This document shows positions 51,517 through 60,370 of a stretch of DNA of 64,000 bases, in pieces. The position numbers and the translations under genes were made by a program. Position 1 is the stretch's first letter. Each line of letters starts with the position of its first letter. The DNA is from Spirosoma terrae. Lineage in GTDB: Bacteria; Bacteroidota; Bacteroidia; Cytophagales; Spirosomataceae. The notes beneath the pieces are model-generated. The model saw only the letters and a program-made list of their open reading frames with translations, made no database searches and was not told the origin of the DNA. The stretch is from contig NZ_JAAFZH010000008.1 of the NCBI RefSeq assembly GCF_010435915.1, positions 186,001 to 250,000 of the forward strand. Reading direction: 5' to 3'.

Positions 51517-51589
51517 TGTAGCCAGGACGGCCACGTCCGGGCATAATTATCTTTAGCGATCTCGCCCGGACGTGGCCGTCCTGGCTACA
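51517..51589. terminator. 26-bp G+C-rich perfect inverted repeat
   Basis: TGTAGCCAGGACGGCCACGT plus six bases (51517-51542) is the exact complement of 51564-51589 around a 21-nt loop. It follows the first oxidoreductase by a few bases and its composition differs from its surroundings, so a dispersed repeat family acting as terminator is likely. Confidence 0.65.
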
Positions 51590-51600
51590 AAACCCTAATC

Positions 51601-52746
51601 ATGCAAAAAATCAATGTTGGTGTCGTTGGCACTGGATTTATTGGTCCTGCACACATCGAAGCTCTCCGTCGCCTGCCGAATACCAATGTGTTGGCACTCT
51701 GCGAAGTAACGCCTGAACTGGCCCGTCAGAAAGCTGATCAGTTGGGTATTGAGCGGTCTTGTACGTTCGAAGAATTGCTCAAGATGGAAGACATTCAGGT
51801 TGTGCATATCTGTACGCCTAACTTCCTGCATTATTCGCAGTCGAAAGCAGCATTGGAGGCTGGCAAACACGTAGTGTGCGAAAAACCATTGGCTAAAGAT
51901 TTGCACGAAGCCGAAGAATTGGTTGAACTGGCCAAGAAAACGGGCCTGGTCAACGCCGTGCATTTTAACCTGCGTTACTATCCACTGGTTCGTCAGATGA
52001 AGGTGATGCGGGAGCAAAACGACCTGGGTGACGTTTATTCCGTGATCGGATCGTATTTGCAGGATTGGCTTTTCTACGATACAGATTATAACTGGCGTCT
52101 GGAACCCGATAAGTCGGGTGATTCACGCGCTATTGCCGATATTGGTTCACACCTGATGGACAGTCTGGAATACATTACCGGACTGAAAACGGTAGCGGTT
52201 ATGGCTGATTTCAATACGGTTCACAAACTGCGTAAGAAGCCTCTGAAGCCTGTTGAAACCTATTCGGGTAAGATGCTTCAGCCGGAAGATTATGCCGATG
52301 TGCCTATCAACACCGAAGATCACGCGAACGTACTGCTACGTTTCGACAATGGTAATCGTGGGGTCATTACGGTTTCGCAGGTATCGGCTGGCCGTAAAAA
52401 TCAGATGAAACTGGAGATTGCCGGATCGAAAAAAACCTACGCCTGGAATTCTGAAGCGCCAAACGAAATGTGGATCGGAAATCGGGATGGTGCTAATGAA
52501 TCGTTCATGCGCGATCCATCACTGGCGCATCCAGAAGCCCGTTCGGTTATTTCGTTCCCAGGTGGGCATAACGAAGGGTTTCCTGATACGTCGAAGCAAC
52601 TCTTTAAAGAGGTCTATGATGCGATTGCAGCCGGTAAGCAACCCGAAAAACCTACGTACCCAACCTTTGCGGATGGATACCGTGAGCTACTGATCTGCGA
52701 AAAGATTCTGGAAAGTAACCGGAAGCAGGCGTGGGTGGAAATTTAA
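51601..52746 (+). CDS. Gfo/Idh/MocA-family oxidoreductase (second)
   Basis: A 381-residue enzyme: NVGVVGTGFIGPAHIEALRR (Rossmann start), VHICTPNFLHYSQSKAALEA, VVCEKPLAKDLHEAEELVEL (the family EKP motif), RLEPDKSGDSRAIADIGSHL and a C-terminal β-sheet domain. It probably acts on the same sugar series as the preceding enzyme, in an interconversion involving a keto intermediate (inference from similar gene sets). Confidence 0.92.
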   Translation: MQKINVGVVGTGFIGPAHIEALRRLPNTNVLALCEVTPELARQKADQLGIERSCTFEELLKMEDIQVVHICTPNFLHYSQSKAALEAGKHVVCEKPLAKDLHEAEELVELAKKTGLVNAVHFNLRYYPLVRQMKVMREQNDLGDVYSVIGSYLQDWLFYDTDYNWRLEPDKSGDSRAIADIGSHLMDSLEYITGLKTVAVMADFNTVHKLRKKPLKPVETYSGKMLQPEDYADVPINTEDHANVLLRFDNGNRGVITVSQVSAGRKNQMKLEIAGSKKTYAWNSEAPNEMWIGNRDGANESFMRDPSLAHPEARSVISFPGGHNEGFPDTSKQLFKEVYDAIAAGKQPEKPTYPTFADGYRELLICEKILESNRKQAWVEI

Positions 52747-52756
52747 TAGTCAATGC

Positions 52757-53223
52757 TGAATGAGAGAATGATAGAATAATGGATGTGAGGCCAGATCTGC
52801 CAGAAAAGCAGGAATTTATTGAAGATTTCAAAAAAAGGACTAAAGATTTTGTCCTCCGAAGTATTCGTGTATTTCAGGCTCTCCCTCAAACTGATGAAGC
52901 TCGGATTATTGGCAGGCAGTTCTTACGATCGGCATCTTCGACCGGAGCCAACTATCGGGCAGTTTGTCGTGCGAGGAGTAAGGCAGAGTTTTATGCAAAA
53001 TTAAGCGTTACTGTTGAAGAAGCAGACGAATCGCTTTTTTGGATGGAAATAATGGCAGAGGCAAAAATTATTCCTACCAATCGACTTGAGAGTTTGATGC
53101 AGGAGGCTACTGAAATTATCAAGGTGCTTTCGAAAGCGCGCAAAAATACGTGAGAATTATTTCTGAATGAGTGAATGATAGAATAAGTGATTTGCATAAC
53201 CTATTCTATCATTCACTCATTCA
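52757..53223. mobile_element. Repeat-flanked four-helix-bundle gene, candidate mobile unit
   Basis: TGAATGAG(A/T)GAATGATAGAATAA, 23 bp, lies at 52757-52779 just ahead of the gene and again at 53164-53186 directly behind it; the reverse complement of its first 22 bases lies at 53202-53223. The gene and its repeats interrupt the sugar cassette. Confidence 0.55.
52779..53153 (+). CDS. Four-helix-bundle protein (S23/IVP family)
   Basis: The 124-residue product is a four-helix bundle of the type first found in 23S rRNA intervening sequences: FKKRTKDFVLRSIRVFQALP, then RQFLRSASSTGANYRAVCRA and AEFYAKLSVTVEEADESLFW. Members are scattered in many genomes with unknown function. The start codon overlaps the end of the upstream flanking repeat. 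The gene lies between two sugar-cassette genes but is unlikely to belong to their pathway. Confidence 0.88.
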   Translation: MDVRPDLPEKQEFIEDFKKRTKDFVLRSIRVFQALPQTDEARIIGRQFLRSASSTGANYRAVCRARSKAEFYAKLSVTVEEADESLFWMEIMAEAKIIPTNRLESLMQEATEIIKVLSKARKNT

Positions 53224-53244
53224 CTCATTCAAAATTAACCATCC

Positions 53245-54297
53245 ATGAAAACAATGAAAGGCCCGGGCATTTTTCTTGCCCAATTTTTAGGTGATACCGA
53301 GCCCTTTAACTCGCTGGAGTCCATTGCCAAATACATGGCTGATCTGGGCTATAAAGGAATACAAATTCCGACCTGGGACCCGCGCATGATCGACCTGAAG
53401 CAGGCTGCTGAAAGTCAGACGTATTGCGATGAATATAAAGGAAAACTGAAAGATATTGGTGTTGAGGTTACCGAACTGTCGACCCACCTTCAGGGACAAC
53501 TGGTAGCAGTTCATCCGGCTTATGGCCCTATGTTCGACGGTTTTGGCCCCGCTGAGCTGGCAGGCAAGCCCGCTGAACAGCAGGCGTGGGCTGTCGACCA
53601 GTTGAAGCTGGCGGCTAAAGCATCGAAAAATTTAGGATTAACCGGACACGTTACGTTCTCGGGGGCACTGCTGTGGCCATTCGTTTATCCGTGGCCACAA
53701 CGTCCGGCTGGTTTAGTTGAAACCGGATTTACCGAACTGGCGAACCGCTGGAAACCTATCCTCGATGCTTTCGATGAAGCGGGTGTAAACGTAGGCTACG
53801 AACTGCACCCTGGCGAAGACCTGCACGATGGCATTACGTTCGAGATGTTCCTCGAAAAAGTGGGCAACCACCCACGGGCAGGTATCAACTACGACCCAAG
53901 CCACTTCGTGCTGCAACAACTGGATTATCTGCAGTTTATCGACTTCTACCACGAGCGTATTTATGCGTACCACGTAAAAGATGCCGAATTCAATCCGACT
54001 GGCAAGCAGGGGGTTTATGGCGGCTTCCAGGGATGGGTTGAGCGTGCAGGACGTTTCCGCTCTCTAGGTGATGGTCAAGTAGATTTCAGCGGTATTTTCA
54101 GCAAGTTGGCACAGTATGACTATGATAGCTGGGCCGTTCTGGAATGGGAATGTGCGCTGAAGCATCCTGAGCAGGGTGCGGCTGAAGGAGCTCCATTCAT
54201 TGAAAGCCACATCATCCGCGTAACAGAACGCGCTTTCGATGATTTCGCCGGAACCGGTGCCGACGAAGCCTTTAACAAGAAAGTGCTGGGATTGTAA
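53245..54297 (+). CDS. Sugar phosphate isomerase/epimerase-like TIM-barrel protein
   Basis: A 350-residue AP_endonuc_2-type barrel without signal peptide: GPGIFLAQFLGDTEPFNSLE, YKGIQIPTWDPRM, NVGYELHPGEDLHDGITFEM and NYDPSHFVLQQLDYLQFIDF, followed by YAYHVKDAEF. The residues of the last three segments (Glu, Asp, His) form the usual divalent-metal site. It belongs with the two Gfo/Idh/MocA oxidoreductases just upstream. A hairpin terminator follows. Confidence 0.9.
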   Translation: MKTMKGPGIFLAQFLGDTEPFNSLESIAKYMADLGYKGIQIPTWDPRMIDLKQAAESQTYCDEYKGKLKDIGVEVTELSTHLQGQLVAVHPAYGPMFDGFGPAELAGKPAEQQAWAVDQLKLAAKASKNLGLTGHVTFSGALLWPFVYPWPQRPAGLVETGFTELANRWKPILDAFDEAGVNVGYELHPGEDLHDGITFEMFLEKVGNHPRAGINYDPSHFVLQQLDYLQFIDFYHERIYAYHVKDAEFNPTGKQGVYGGFQGWVERAGRFRSLGDGQVDFSGIFSKLAQYDYDSWAVLEWECALKHPEQGAAEGAPFIESHIIRVTERAFDDFAGTGADEAFNKKVLGL

Positions 54298-54314
54298 TTC
54301 ATATTGCCAAATTC

Positions 54315-54344
54315 ATGGGTGCCATTGTATGAAATGGCACCCAT
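54315..54344 (+). terminator. 12-bp hairpin terminator
   Basis: ATGGGTGCCATT (54315-54326) pairs with AATGGCACCCAT (54333-54344) and is followed by ATTTTATTC. It ends the sugar cassette. Confidence 0.8.
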
Positions 54345-54358
54345 ATTTTATTCATACC

Positions 54359-55276
54359 ATGCCTATTCCTGACTACCAGACTATTATGTTGCCACTGTTA
54401 AAGCTTCTTGAAGATGGTGGTGAATATAAGCTAACGGCCCTTGTTGATATGTTAGGAAATCAATTTGGGTTGACTGATGACGAGCGCGCAGAGTTGTTGC
54501 CGAGTGGACAAACATTTCTTTTTAGTAATCGTGTAGGCTGGGCACGAACTTATCTGAAAAAAGCGGGTATCATAGATTCACCAAGGCGAGGGATAACTAT
54601 AATCACTGCTCGTGGTAAAAATGTGTTACGTCAAAAGCCTAAGCAGCTTAATGTTAGTTTTCTGAGGCAGTATCCAGAGTTTCTGGAGTTTCATAATACC
54701 AAAAAGCCAGACACTGGAGAGTTGGTTATAGACACTCTTGGCATTACCTCGCAAACGCCCGAGGAGTCTTTAGAGGCATCTTACTTAAGTATCAGAAAAG
54801 CACTTGCGCAGGATTTACTTGACAAAGTAGTTAGCCTCTCACCTGCATTCTTTGAGAAGTTGGTCGTGGAGTTGCTTGTTCGGATGGGATACGGAGGCTC
54901 TATAAAAGACGCAGGTAAAGCAGTAGGTAAAAGTGGTGACGAGGGAATCGATGGGACAATAAAAGAAGATAAGCTTGGGCTAGATATTATCTATATTCAA
55001 GCAAAGCGCTGGAAGCCTGGGAATGTAGTGGGACGTCCTGAGATACATAAATTTATTGGGGCTTTAGCAGGACAAGGAGCAAAAAAGGGAGTTTTTATTA
55101 CTACCTCATCTTTTACTCGGGAAGCACTTGAGTATATTCCCCGGAATGAAACAAAAATTGTTTTAATTGATGGAGAACAATTAGCACAATTAATGATTGA
55201 TTATAATCTCGGAGTTGCCTTACAACAAACGTTTGAGGTAAAGCGGATTGACAATGATTACTTTAGTAGCGAATAG
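54359..55276 (+). CDS. mrr: Mrr-type restriction endonuclease
   Basis: ATG 54359 (MPIPDYQTIMLPLLKLLED) is the natural start; the longer frame runs into the previous gene. The 305-residue product matches E. coli Mrr in length and layout: an N-terminal winged-helix domain (Mrr_N; WARTYLKKAGIIDSPRRG) and a C-terminal PD-(D/E)xK domain (FEKLVVELLVRMGYGG, GDEGIDG with Asp198, IIYIQAKRW with Gln214-Ala-Lys216). The D-QxK triad is the form known in Mrr. The enzyme cuts methylated DNA, so it belongs to type IV restriction. Single gene on the chromosome. Confidence 0.92.
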   Translation: MPIPDYQTIMLPLLKLLEDGGEYKLTALVDMLGNQFGLTDDERAELLPSGQTFLFSNRVGWARTYLKKAGIIDSPRRGITIITARGKNVLRQKPKQLNVSFLRQYPEFLEFHNTKKPDTGELVIDTLGITSQTPEESLEASYLSIRKALAQDLLDKVVSLSPAFFEKLVVELLVRMGYGGSIKDAGKAVGKSGDEGIDGTIKEDKLGLDIIYIQAKRWKPGNVVGRPEIHKFIGALAGQGAKKGVFITTSSFTREALEYIPRNETKIVLIDGEQLAQLMIDYNLGVALQQTFEVKRIDNDYFSSE

Positions 55277-55298
55277 AAGAAAATAAAACAGCACCATT

Positions 55299-55502
55299 AT
55301 GGCAGGGCAAGGTTCAGGAGGTAACGTATTGGCTGCACTGTGCAGCTTTTTCATTCCCGGTTTAGGTCAGTTGTTGCAGGGCCGTTTGCTGATCGCCATT
55401 GTGCAGTTTGTGATGGCGGCCGTATTGTGGTTTTTCCTGCTGGGCTGGGCAATTCACCTGTGGTCAATCATTGATGCGGCCCGCTATAAGCCTTCTAATT
55501 GA
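55299..55502 (+). CDS. Small two-helix membrane protein
   Basis: A 67-residue protein with two hydrophobic segments (NVLAALCSFFIPGLGQLL and IVQFVMAAVLWFFLLGWAIH) joined by a Gly-Arg turn, ending YKPSN. The PGLGQLLQGR turn between helices is seen in TM2-like small membrane proteins. It follows mrr by 22 bp. Function unknown. Confidence 0.72.
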   Translation: MAGQGSGGNVLAALCSFFIPGLGQLLQGRLLIAIVQFVMAAVLWFFLLGWAIHLWSIIDAARYKPSN

Positions 55503-55509
55503 GCCGCTC

Positions 55510-56145
55510 TTAAAATTCAATGCCTTCTTCGGCTAACAGAGCGGCCAGATTCAGGATAACCTCATCCAGAACTGGTACGTTGGCATCCCAATTTTGGGTG
55601 AGCCAGGGCTGTTGCTGGGTAGCAACGAAAATTTTCCGGGGTTGGGTTGTAATCCAGATTACTGTTTCTACGCCAAACGATAGAAGCCGCTCCGTTTTTT
55701 CGTGGACATAGCCTGACTCTTTTCCCTCAAATTCTTCCGGTTCAATACGTACATCGACTTCAATCGCAATTTTAGGCGCGGTGTCGAAATATTTGTTCGT
55801 TAACGTCAGATTGTCGGCTTTATCAAAGATAGCAATGTCGTTCGATAGGTTGGTGTTTTTGTCAATGTGGATACCTGATTCGTTGGTGACAAGCAAATAG
55901 CGCTTTCGGTTGATATGCATAAATAGAAAGCCATGTATAAGCGATACAAGCATGGCCTGTAAAGAACTACTTCCCATAATTTCGGCGGGTTTTTTCTGGC
56001 CGTCCAGAACGGCCTTATAGTTACGGTAGTACAAAGGACGCCCATTCAGTGTCTCGTAAATTAAATACGAGGGCACTCCCGCTTTTTTGCGCTTTCTGTG
56101 CGCTGTTGCTACAGCTACTGGCATGGCTTTGTCGATTGAATTCAT
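55510..56145 (-). CDS. Uma2-family (DUF820) endonuclease-like protein
   Basis: A 211-residue protein with the Uma2 pattern: a β-rich N-terminus, NLSNDIAIFD, PKIAIEVDVR (the PD-(D/E)xK core), and TVIWITTQPRKIFV. The residues D, E and V/D sit where the nuclease metal site would be. Uma2 proteins are abundant in cyanobacteria and Bacteroidota with unclear function. Confidence 0.85.
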   Translation of the reverse strand: MNSIDKAMPVAVATAHRKRKKAGVPSYLIYETLNGRPLYYRNYKAVLDGQKKPAEIMGSSSLQAMLVSLIHGFLFMHINRKRYLLVTNESGIHIDKNTNLSNDIAIFDKADNLTLTNKYFDTAPKIAIEVDVRIEPEEFEGKESGYVHEKTERLLSFGVETVIWITTQPRKIFVATQQQPWLTQNWDANVPVLDEVILNLAALLAEEGIEF

Positions 56146-56188
56146 TCTACAGCAATACTACATATTTTACCCGACGAATTAGACTATA

Positions 56189-56220
56189 GGACCGGAGCAG
56201 GCTTTCGCTTGCCCCGGCCT
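56189..56220 (-). terminator. G+C-rich hairpin after mutS2
   Basis: GGACCGGAGCAGGC can pair with GCTTGCCCCGGCC (56207-56219) with one or two mismatches around TTTC. It lies directly after the mutS2 stop. No long T-run follows on the minus strand. Confidence 0.5.
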
Positions 56221-56224
56221 TTAC

Positions 56225-58651
56225 TTATTTCATTTTCACTATCGTTACGCCGGAACCACCACGGTCGGCATGCTCATCGTCCATCCGTGCTACCTGCTTG
56301 TAGCCACGCAAATGATTACGTATCAATGTACGCAGAATGCCGTCTCCTTTACCGTGAACGATACGTAGTTCAGGGTAGCCGAGCATGAGCGCATCATCAA
56401 CAAAACGGTCGACTTCTCCAAGTGCTTCTTCGCCCCGCTTGCCCCGAATGTCGAGGTTGAAGCTGAAATTCTGCATCTTCTCGTTCATGTCGAGCCCCTG
56501 GCTACGTGGTCGCTCTTCTTTGCTTTCAGTAGCGTCCTTGAAGACCTTACGACTCACTTTTTCGAGTCGGTTCAGTTTTACGGTCGATTTGAGATCGCCA
56601 ATCCGAATTTCTGCGTCTTTACCTCGTAACGAAATAACCTGACCAATCGCATTCTGTCCGGAAATCCGTACGTAGCTACCCACTGAAATGGCACCGCCAT
56701 CCGCTTCGAATTCTTCTTCCGGTTGCTTCGGTTTTTCAACAACCAGAACCTCCGGTGTTAATTCTTTTTCGTCGAATCGTTCCAGCTCCTGCCGTACCTG
56801 TCTGGTTGCTTCGCGGTCGGCTTTAGACTCCTTAATTTCGCGGATGGTATTCTCAATACGTTGATTGGCTTCCTGAACCAACGTTTTCGCTTTTTGCTTG
56901 GCGTTGTTGATCAGTTGTTTCTGCTCGTTATCCAGACGGGTTTTGAGCGCCGTATACTCGGCAAGCTGTTGAGCTAGTTTGCGTTGATTGATGCTGATTT
57001 CCAGATTCTTCTCCGAGAAGACTCGTTTCTCAATATCCAGCTCTTTCAGCAATTTCTCGAAATTGACCTGCTGGCTTCCCAGCTTTTCTTTGGCCCGGTC
57101 AATCACGCCTTTGGGTAAACCAATCTTTTGCGCAATTTCGAAGGCAAACGAGCTGCCTGGCCGGCCAATTTCCAGCTGATAGAGCGGTTCAAGATGTTCG
57201 CCGTCGAATCGCATGGCACCGTTGATAAGACCAGCTGTTTTATCGGCAAATACTTTCAGGTTGGTGTAGTGGGTGTTGATAACACCATAAGCCCCCGATT
57301 TATTCAGCTCTTCCAGAATGGATTCCGCAATCGCACCGCCCAGACCAGGTTCGGTACCCGTACCAAATTCGTCGATCAGGAAAAGAGTGCGCTTGTTTGA
57401 GCCAACCAGAAACTTTTTCATAGCCGTCAGGTGCGACGAATACGTACTAAGGTCATTCTCCAGCGACTGTTCATCGCCAATGTCAATGAACAGATTCTGG
57501 AAAACGCCCATTTCGGCGTAATCGGCCATAGGAACCAGCAAGCCACATTGCAGCATATACTGAATCAGACCAATGGTTTTCAGAGCGACGGATTTACCGC
57601 CCGCGTTGGGCCCTGAAATAATCAGGATACGTGTTTTTTCGTCCAGACGAACGCTAAGCGGGACCACCGATTTGCCTTGCTTCTGGAACGACAAATGAAG
57701 AAGCGGGTGCCGGGCGTTAATCCAGTTTACCAGTGGGCGTTCGTGGAGTTTAGGCATGATGGCGTCCAGCTGTACAGCGAGTTTTGCCTTCGCCCGGATG
57801 AAGTCGATCTGAGCCAGAAAATTGACCGCTTTCTTTAGTTCATCCAGATGAGGACGTATCTGATCAGTCAACGCCAGCAGAATCCGATAAATCTCGCGCC
57901 GTTCTTCGTATTCCAGTTCCCGAATCTCGTTGTTGGCATCAAACACTTCGGCGGGTTCGAGAAAAACCGTTTGCCCCGTTTGTGATTCGTCATGAACGAA
58001 TCCTTTGATCTTACGTTTGTGTTCGGCCGCAATTGGAATAACCAGACGTCCCCCACGTATCGTCAGACTCAGATCATCCGGTATCCAGCCATTCTGACGG
58101 GCCTGCCGGAGAATACTATCGAGTCGTTTACGCAGATTGGCCTGCTCGCTGATGATACGTCGGCGAATACTGGCCAGCTCGGGCGATGCCGAGTCGCGAA
58201 CCAGTCCTCGATCGTCGATAACGCGTTCGAGGGCAGCCGACAACTGTTTGTCAACGCCTATCGGGCCCGCCAGTTCACGTAAAAAAGGAAACGTATTGCC
58301 ATTTTTAGCTTCTTCCTGACGGGCTAAAAATTTAAGACACTCCTGAATGGTACGTAGCGCCAGTTTCAGATCAAAAAATTCAGCTTCGGTCAGAGCCAGG
58401 CCCTCAACGCGGGCGCGGGTCAGTTGGGGCCGAACATCAATGTAGTTGCTGCTTGGAAAGGAGGGTTCATACTGAACGATTTGCTTAAACTCGTCGGTCT
58501 GACGTAGCAGTTTATCAATCAACTGAGCATTATCCGTAAAGCGGATTTTTTCGACATAATCCTGCCCAAGTGTGCTGATACAGGCGTCTTTTAACCGTTC
58601 ACGGATGGTATCAAAACCTAGTTTTTGTTCTAATGTGTTTGGGTAAAGCAT
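56225..58651 (-). CDS. mutS2: MutS2 endonuclease/ATPase
   Basis: An 808-residue protein without the mismatch-binding domain of MutS. It has the MutS core, an ATPase with SGPNAGGKSVALKTIGL (Walker A) and LFLIDEFGTGTEPGLGGAI (Walker B), a long coiled coil (residues about 520-640), a KOW-like insert and a C-terminal Smr nuclease domain (LDIRGKRGEEALGEVDRFVD, RIVHGKGDGILR). MutS2 suppresses recombination or rescues stalled ribosomes. Length is typical. Confidence 0.95.
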   Translation of the reverse strand: MLYPNTLEQKLGFDTIRERLKDACISTLGQDYVEKIRFTDNAQLIDKLLRQTDEFKQIVQYEPSFPSSNYIDVRPQLTRARVEGLALTEAEFFDLKLALRTIQECLKFLARQEEAKNGNTFPFLRELAGPIGVDKQLSAALERVIDDRGLVRDSASPELASIRRRIISEQANLRKRLDSILRQARQNGWIPDDLSLTIRGGRLVIPIAAEHKRKIKGFVHDESQTGQTVFLEPAEVFDANNEIRELEYEERREIYRILLALTDQIRPHLDELKKAVNFLAQIDFIRAKAKLAVQLDAIMPKLHERPLVNWINARHPLLHLSFQKQGKSVVPLSVRLDEKTRILIISGPNAGGKSVALKTIGLIQYMLQCGLLVPMADYAEMGVFQNLFIDIGDEQSLENDLSTYSSHLTAMKKFLVGSNKRTLFLIDEFGTGTEPGLGGAIAESILEELNKSGAYGVINTHYTNLKVFADKTAGLINGAMRFDGEHLEPLYQLEIGRPGSSFAFEIAQKIGLPKGVIDRAKEKLGSQQVNFEKLLKELDIEKRVFSEKNLEISINQRKLAQQLAEYTALKTRLDNEQKQLINNAKQKAKTLVQEANQRIENTIREIKESKADREATRQVRQELERFDEKELTPEVLVVEKPKQPEEEFEADGGAISVGSYVRISGQNAIGQVISLRGKDAEIRIGDLKSTVKLNRLEKVSRKVFKDATESKEERPRSQGLDMNEKMQNFSFNLDIRGKRGEEALGEVDRFVDDALMLGYPELRIVHGKGDGILRTLIRNHLRGYKQVARMDDEHADRGGSGVTIVKMK

Positions 58652-58888
58652 TTAGTAAGAGAAGGCTTTGTCAATAGCCTTATACATAACGTTTTAACGA
58701 ATGATGAGGTTCGTTGTAAAAATAATCTTGTTGCAGAGTGACGTCAGCTATAAATGACCCGTCACAAGGTAGATTTTTTGTTCTTGAATCGATTATTGTT
58801 TGTACTTAGTTTTAAATGAAATGTACTAAGTGTGAATGATAAGGCTAGTTGCCGTAAAAAACTATTCACCTACACTTGTATATCACTA

Positions 58889-59191
58889 ATGCAAAATTAC
58901 TTAATTGCTTACTACTCGGGTAACGAACCCACCTTCAAATACACAGAAAGCGTTGAATCTGCCCGTGTCTATGCCCTGGCGATGGCAACAGTACGTCCTA
59001 ATACAGCCACAGACGTTATGTCTATTATAGAAATTGCTACCGACCGGGTCGTATTCTACGGAAAAGGACAGAATCTGGTAGCTAAACTAAACGCACAACC
59101 AAAGAAAGATTCAGGTACGGGCTTTTCGTTTTTCCCCCTGTTTCGGCCTATATTGACTTGGATGGGCTTAACAGTGAGTGAGCAAATCTAG
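58889..59191 (+). CDS. Small unknown protein
   Basis: ATG 58889 (MQNYLIAYYSGNEPTFKY) is preferred to the in-frame GTG 57 bp upstream. The 100-residue product is β/α-like (ARVYALAMATVRPNTATDVM, IIEIATDRVVFYGKG) with a hydrophobic C-terminus. I recognise no family. A nested hairpin follows. Confidence 0.55.
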   Translation: MQNYLIAYYSGNEPTFKYTESVESARVYALAMATVRPNTATDVMSIIEIATDRVVFYGKGQNLVAKLNAQPKKDSGTGFSFFPLFRPILTWMGLTVSEQI

Positions 59192-59197
59192 TTAGTT

Positions 59198-59264
59198 GAA
59201 TGGACAGGAATGAGATTGTAGTCATGATAGTAAGAACAGCTACAATCTCATAGTAAGTCCATTC
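59198..59264. terminator. Nested inverted repeats, probable terminator
   Basis: GAATGGAC (59198-59205) pairs with GTCCATTC (59257-59264) outside; TGAGATTGTAG (59211-59221) pairs with CTACAATCTCA (59240-59250) inside. Confidence 0.6.
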
Positions 59265-59344
59265 CATTAATTTTTGTGCTCCAGCGTAAAAAGTCTGATA
59301 ATGGCCAAACTCTTTTGTGTATGTTTGGGGCATACTAGATTACT

Positions 59345-60283
59345 ATGCGTACCCAGAAATTTATTCCCTTCGTTGCCGCCGTTTGTTTGTCTGTCCTGAT
59401 TAGTAGTGGTTTGGTCGGTTGCCAGTCGAAAGGTTCAGATACGTCAGAAACAACAGATTCGACAACTACCGCCGACGCATCGAGAACGGCGGAAACCGCC
59501 GACTCCACCACCGAAGCTGCCGCTACTGTGGTCGATCCTGCCAAAATTCCCGCCAGTAAGATAGCCGATGCGGCTACGATTCTGGCTCGCCCGCAGGTGC
59601 CCATTTTGTGTTATCACCAGATTCGGGATTGGCGTCCGAGCGATTCTAAAACGGCAAAAGATTACATTATTCCGGTTGCCGCCTTCAAGGAGCAAATGCA
59701 GATGCTGGCCGATAGTGGTTATCATACCATTTCTCCCGATCAGCTTTATGCGTATCTGACTACGGGTGCTACGTTACCTGCCAAGCCCATCATGCTGACG
59801 TTCGATGATGGTGATCTGGACCAGTACGAAGTAGCCGCTCCTGAACTGGAGAAACATGGTTTTAAAGGGTCATTCTTCATTATGACCGTAGCCATTGGCC
59901 GGCGGGGTAAACAGCCGTATATGGATAAAGCCCAGATTAAAGATCTGTCGGATCGGGGACATACCATTGGAGCACATACCTGGGACCACCATAACGTAAA
60001 AAAATATCAGGGTGACGACTGGAAAACGCAGATCGAAGAACCCAACGCCAAGCTGGAGAGCATTACGGGCAAACCCGTGAAATATTTTGCCTATCCGTTC
60101 GGGCTTTGGAACAAACAGGCGCTTCCTGAACTACAGAAGCGGGGCTATCTGCTCGCATTCAGTCTGGCTGACAAACGCGATGATCAGATGCCGCTCTATA
60201 CCGTTCGACGTATCATTGCGGGGGGGCAGTGGAAAGCCAAAACCATGTACCGGAATATGATTGGCAGTTTTGATAATAAATAG
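59345..60283 (+). CDS. Polysaccharide deacetylase lipoprotein (CE4/NodB)
   Basis: A 312-residue lipoprotein: MRTQKFIPFVAAVCLSVLIS with lipobox SGLVGC, a Thr/Ala/Ser-rich linker, then a NodB-type barrel with VPILCYHQIRDW, IMLTFDDGD (catalytic Asp and metal Asp), and HTIGAHTWDHHNVKKY (metal His pair). It would deacetylate N-acetyl or O-acetyl sugars at the envelope. A terminator follows. Confidence 0.9.
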   Translation: MRTQKFIPFVAAVCLSVLISSGLVGCQSKGSDTSETTDSTTTADASRTAETADSTTEAAATVVDPAKIPASKIADAATILARPQVPILCYHQIRDWRPSDSKTAKDYIIPVAAFKEQMQMLADSGYHTISPDQLYAYLTTGATLPAKPIMLTFDDGDLDQYEVAAPELEKHGFKGSFFIMTVAIGRRGKQPYMDKAQIKDLSDRGHTIGAHTWDHHNVKKYQGDDWKTQIEEPNAKLESITGKPVKYFAYPFGLWNKQALPELQKRGYLLAFSLADKRDDQMPLYTVRRIIAGGQWKAKTMYRNMIGSFDNK

Positions 60284-60299
60284 ATTGACTGTCTACAGG

Positions 60300-60326
60300 A
60301 AAAAAGCGGCTTCGGTCGCTTTTTTC
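60300..60326 (+). terminator. Intrinsic terminator
   Basis: AAAAAGCG and CGCTTTTT enclose GCTTCGGT; the stem is followed by TC and TTT, a clean T-rich terminator after the deacetylase gene. Confidence 0.88.
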
Positions 60327-60370
60327 ATTTTCGGGGCCATTGATAACTGAAATAGACCTGTAACTATACA

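Noticed and set aside
59148..59333. 61-residue minus-strand frame with one hydrophobic segment
   Set aside because: Runs through the nested hairpin terminator and overlaps the preceding gene; probably not translated.
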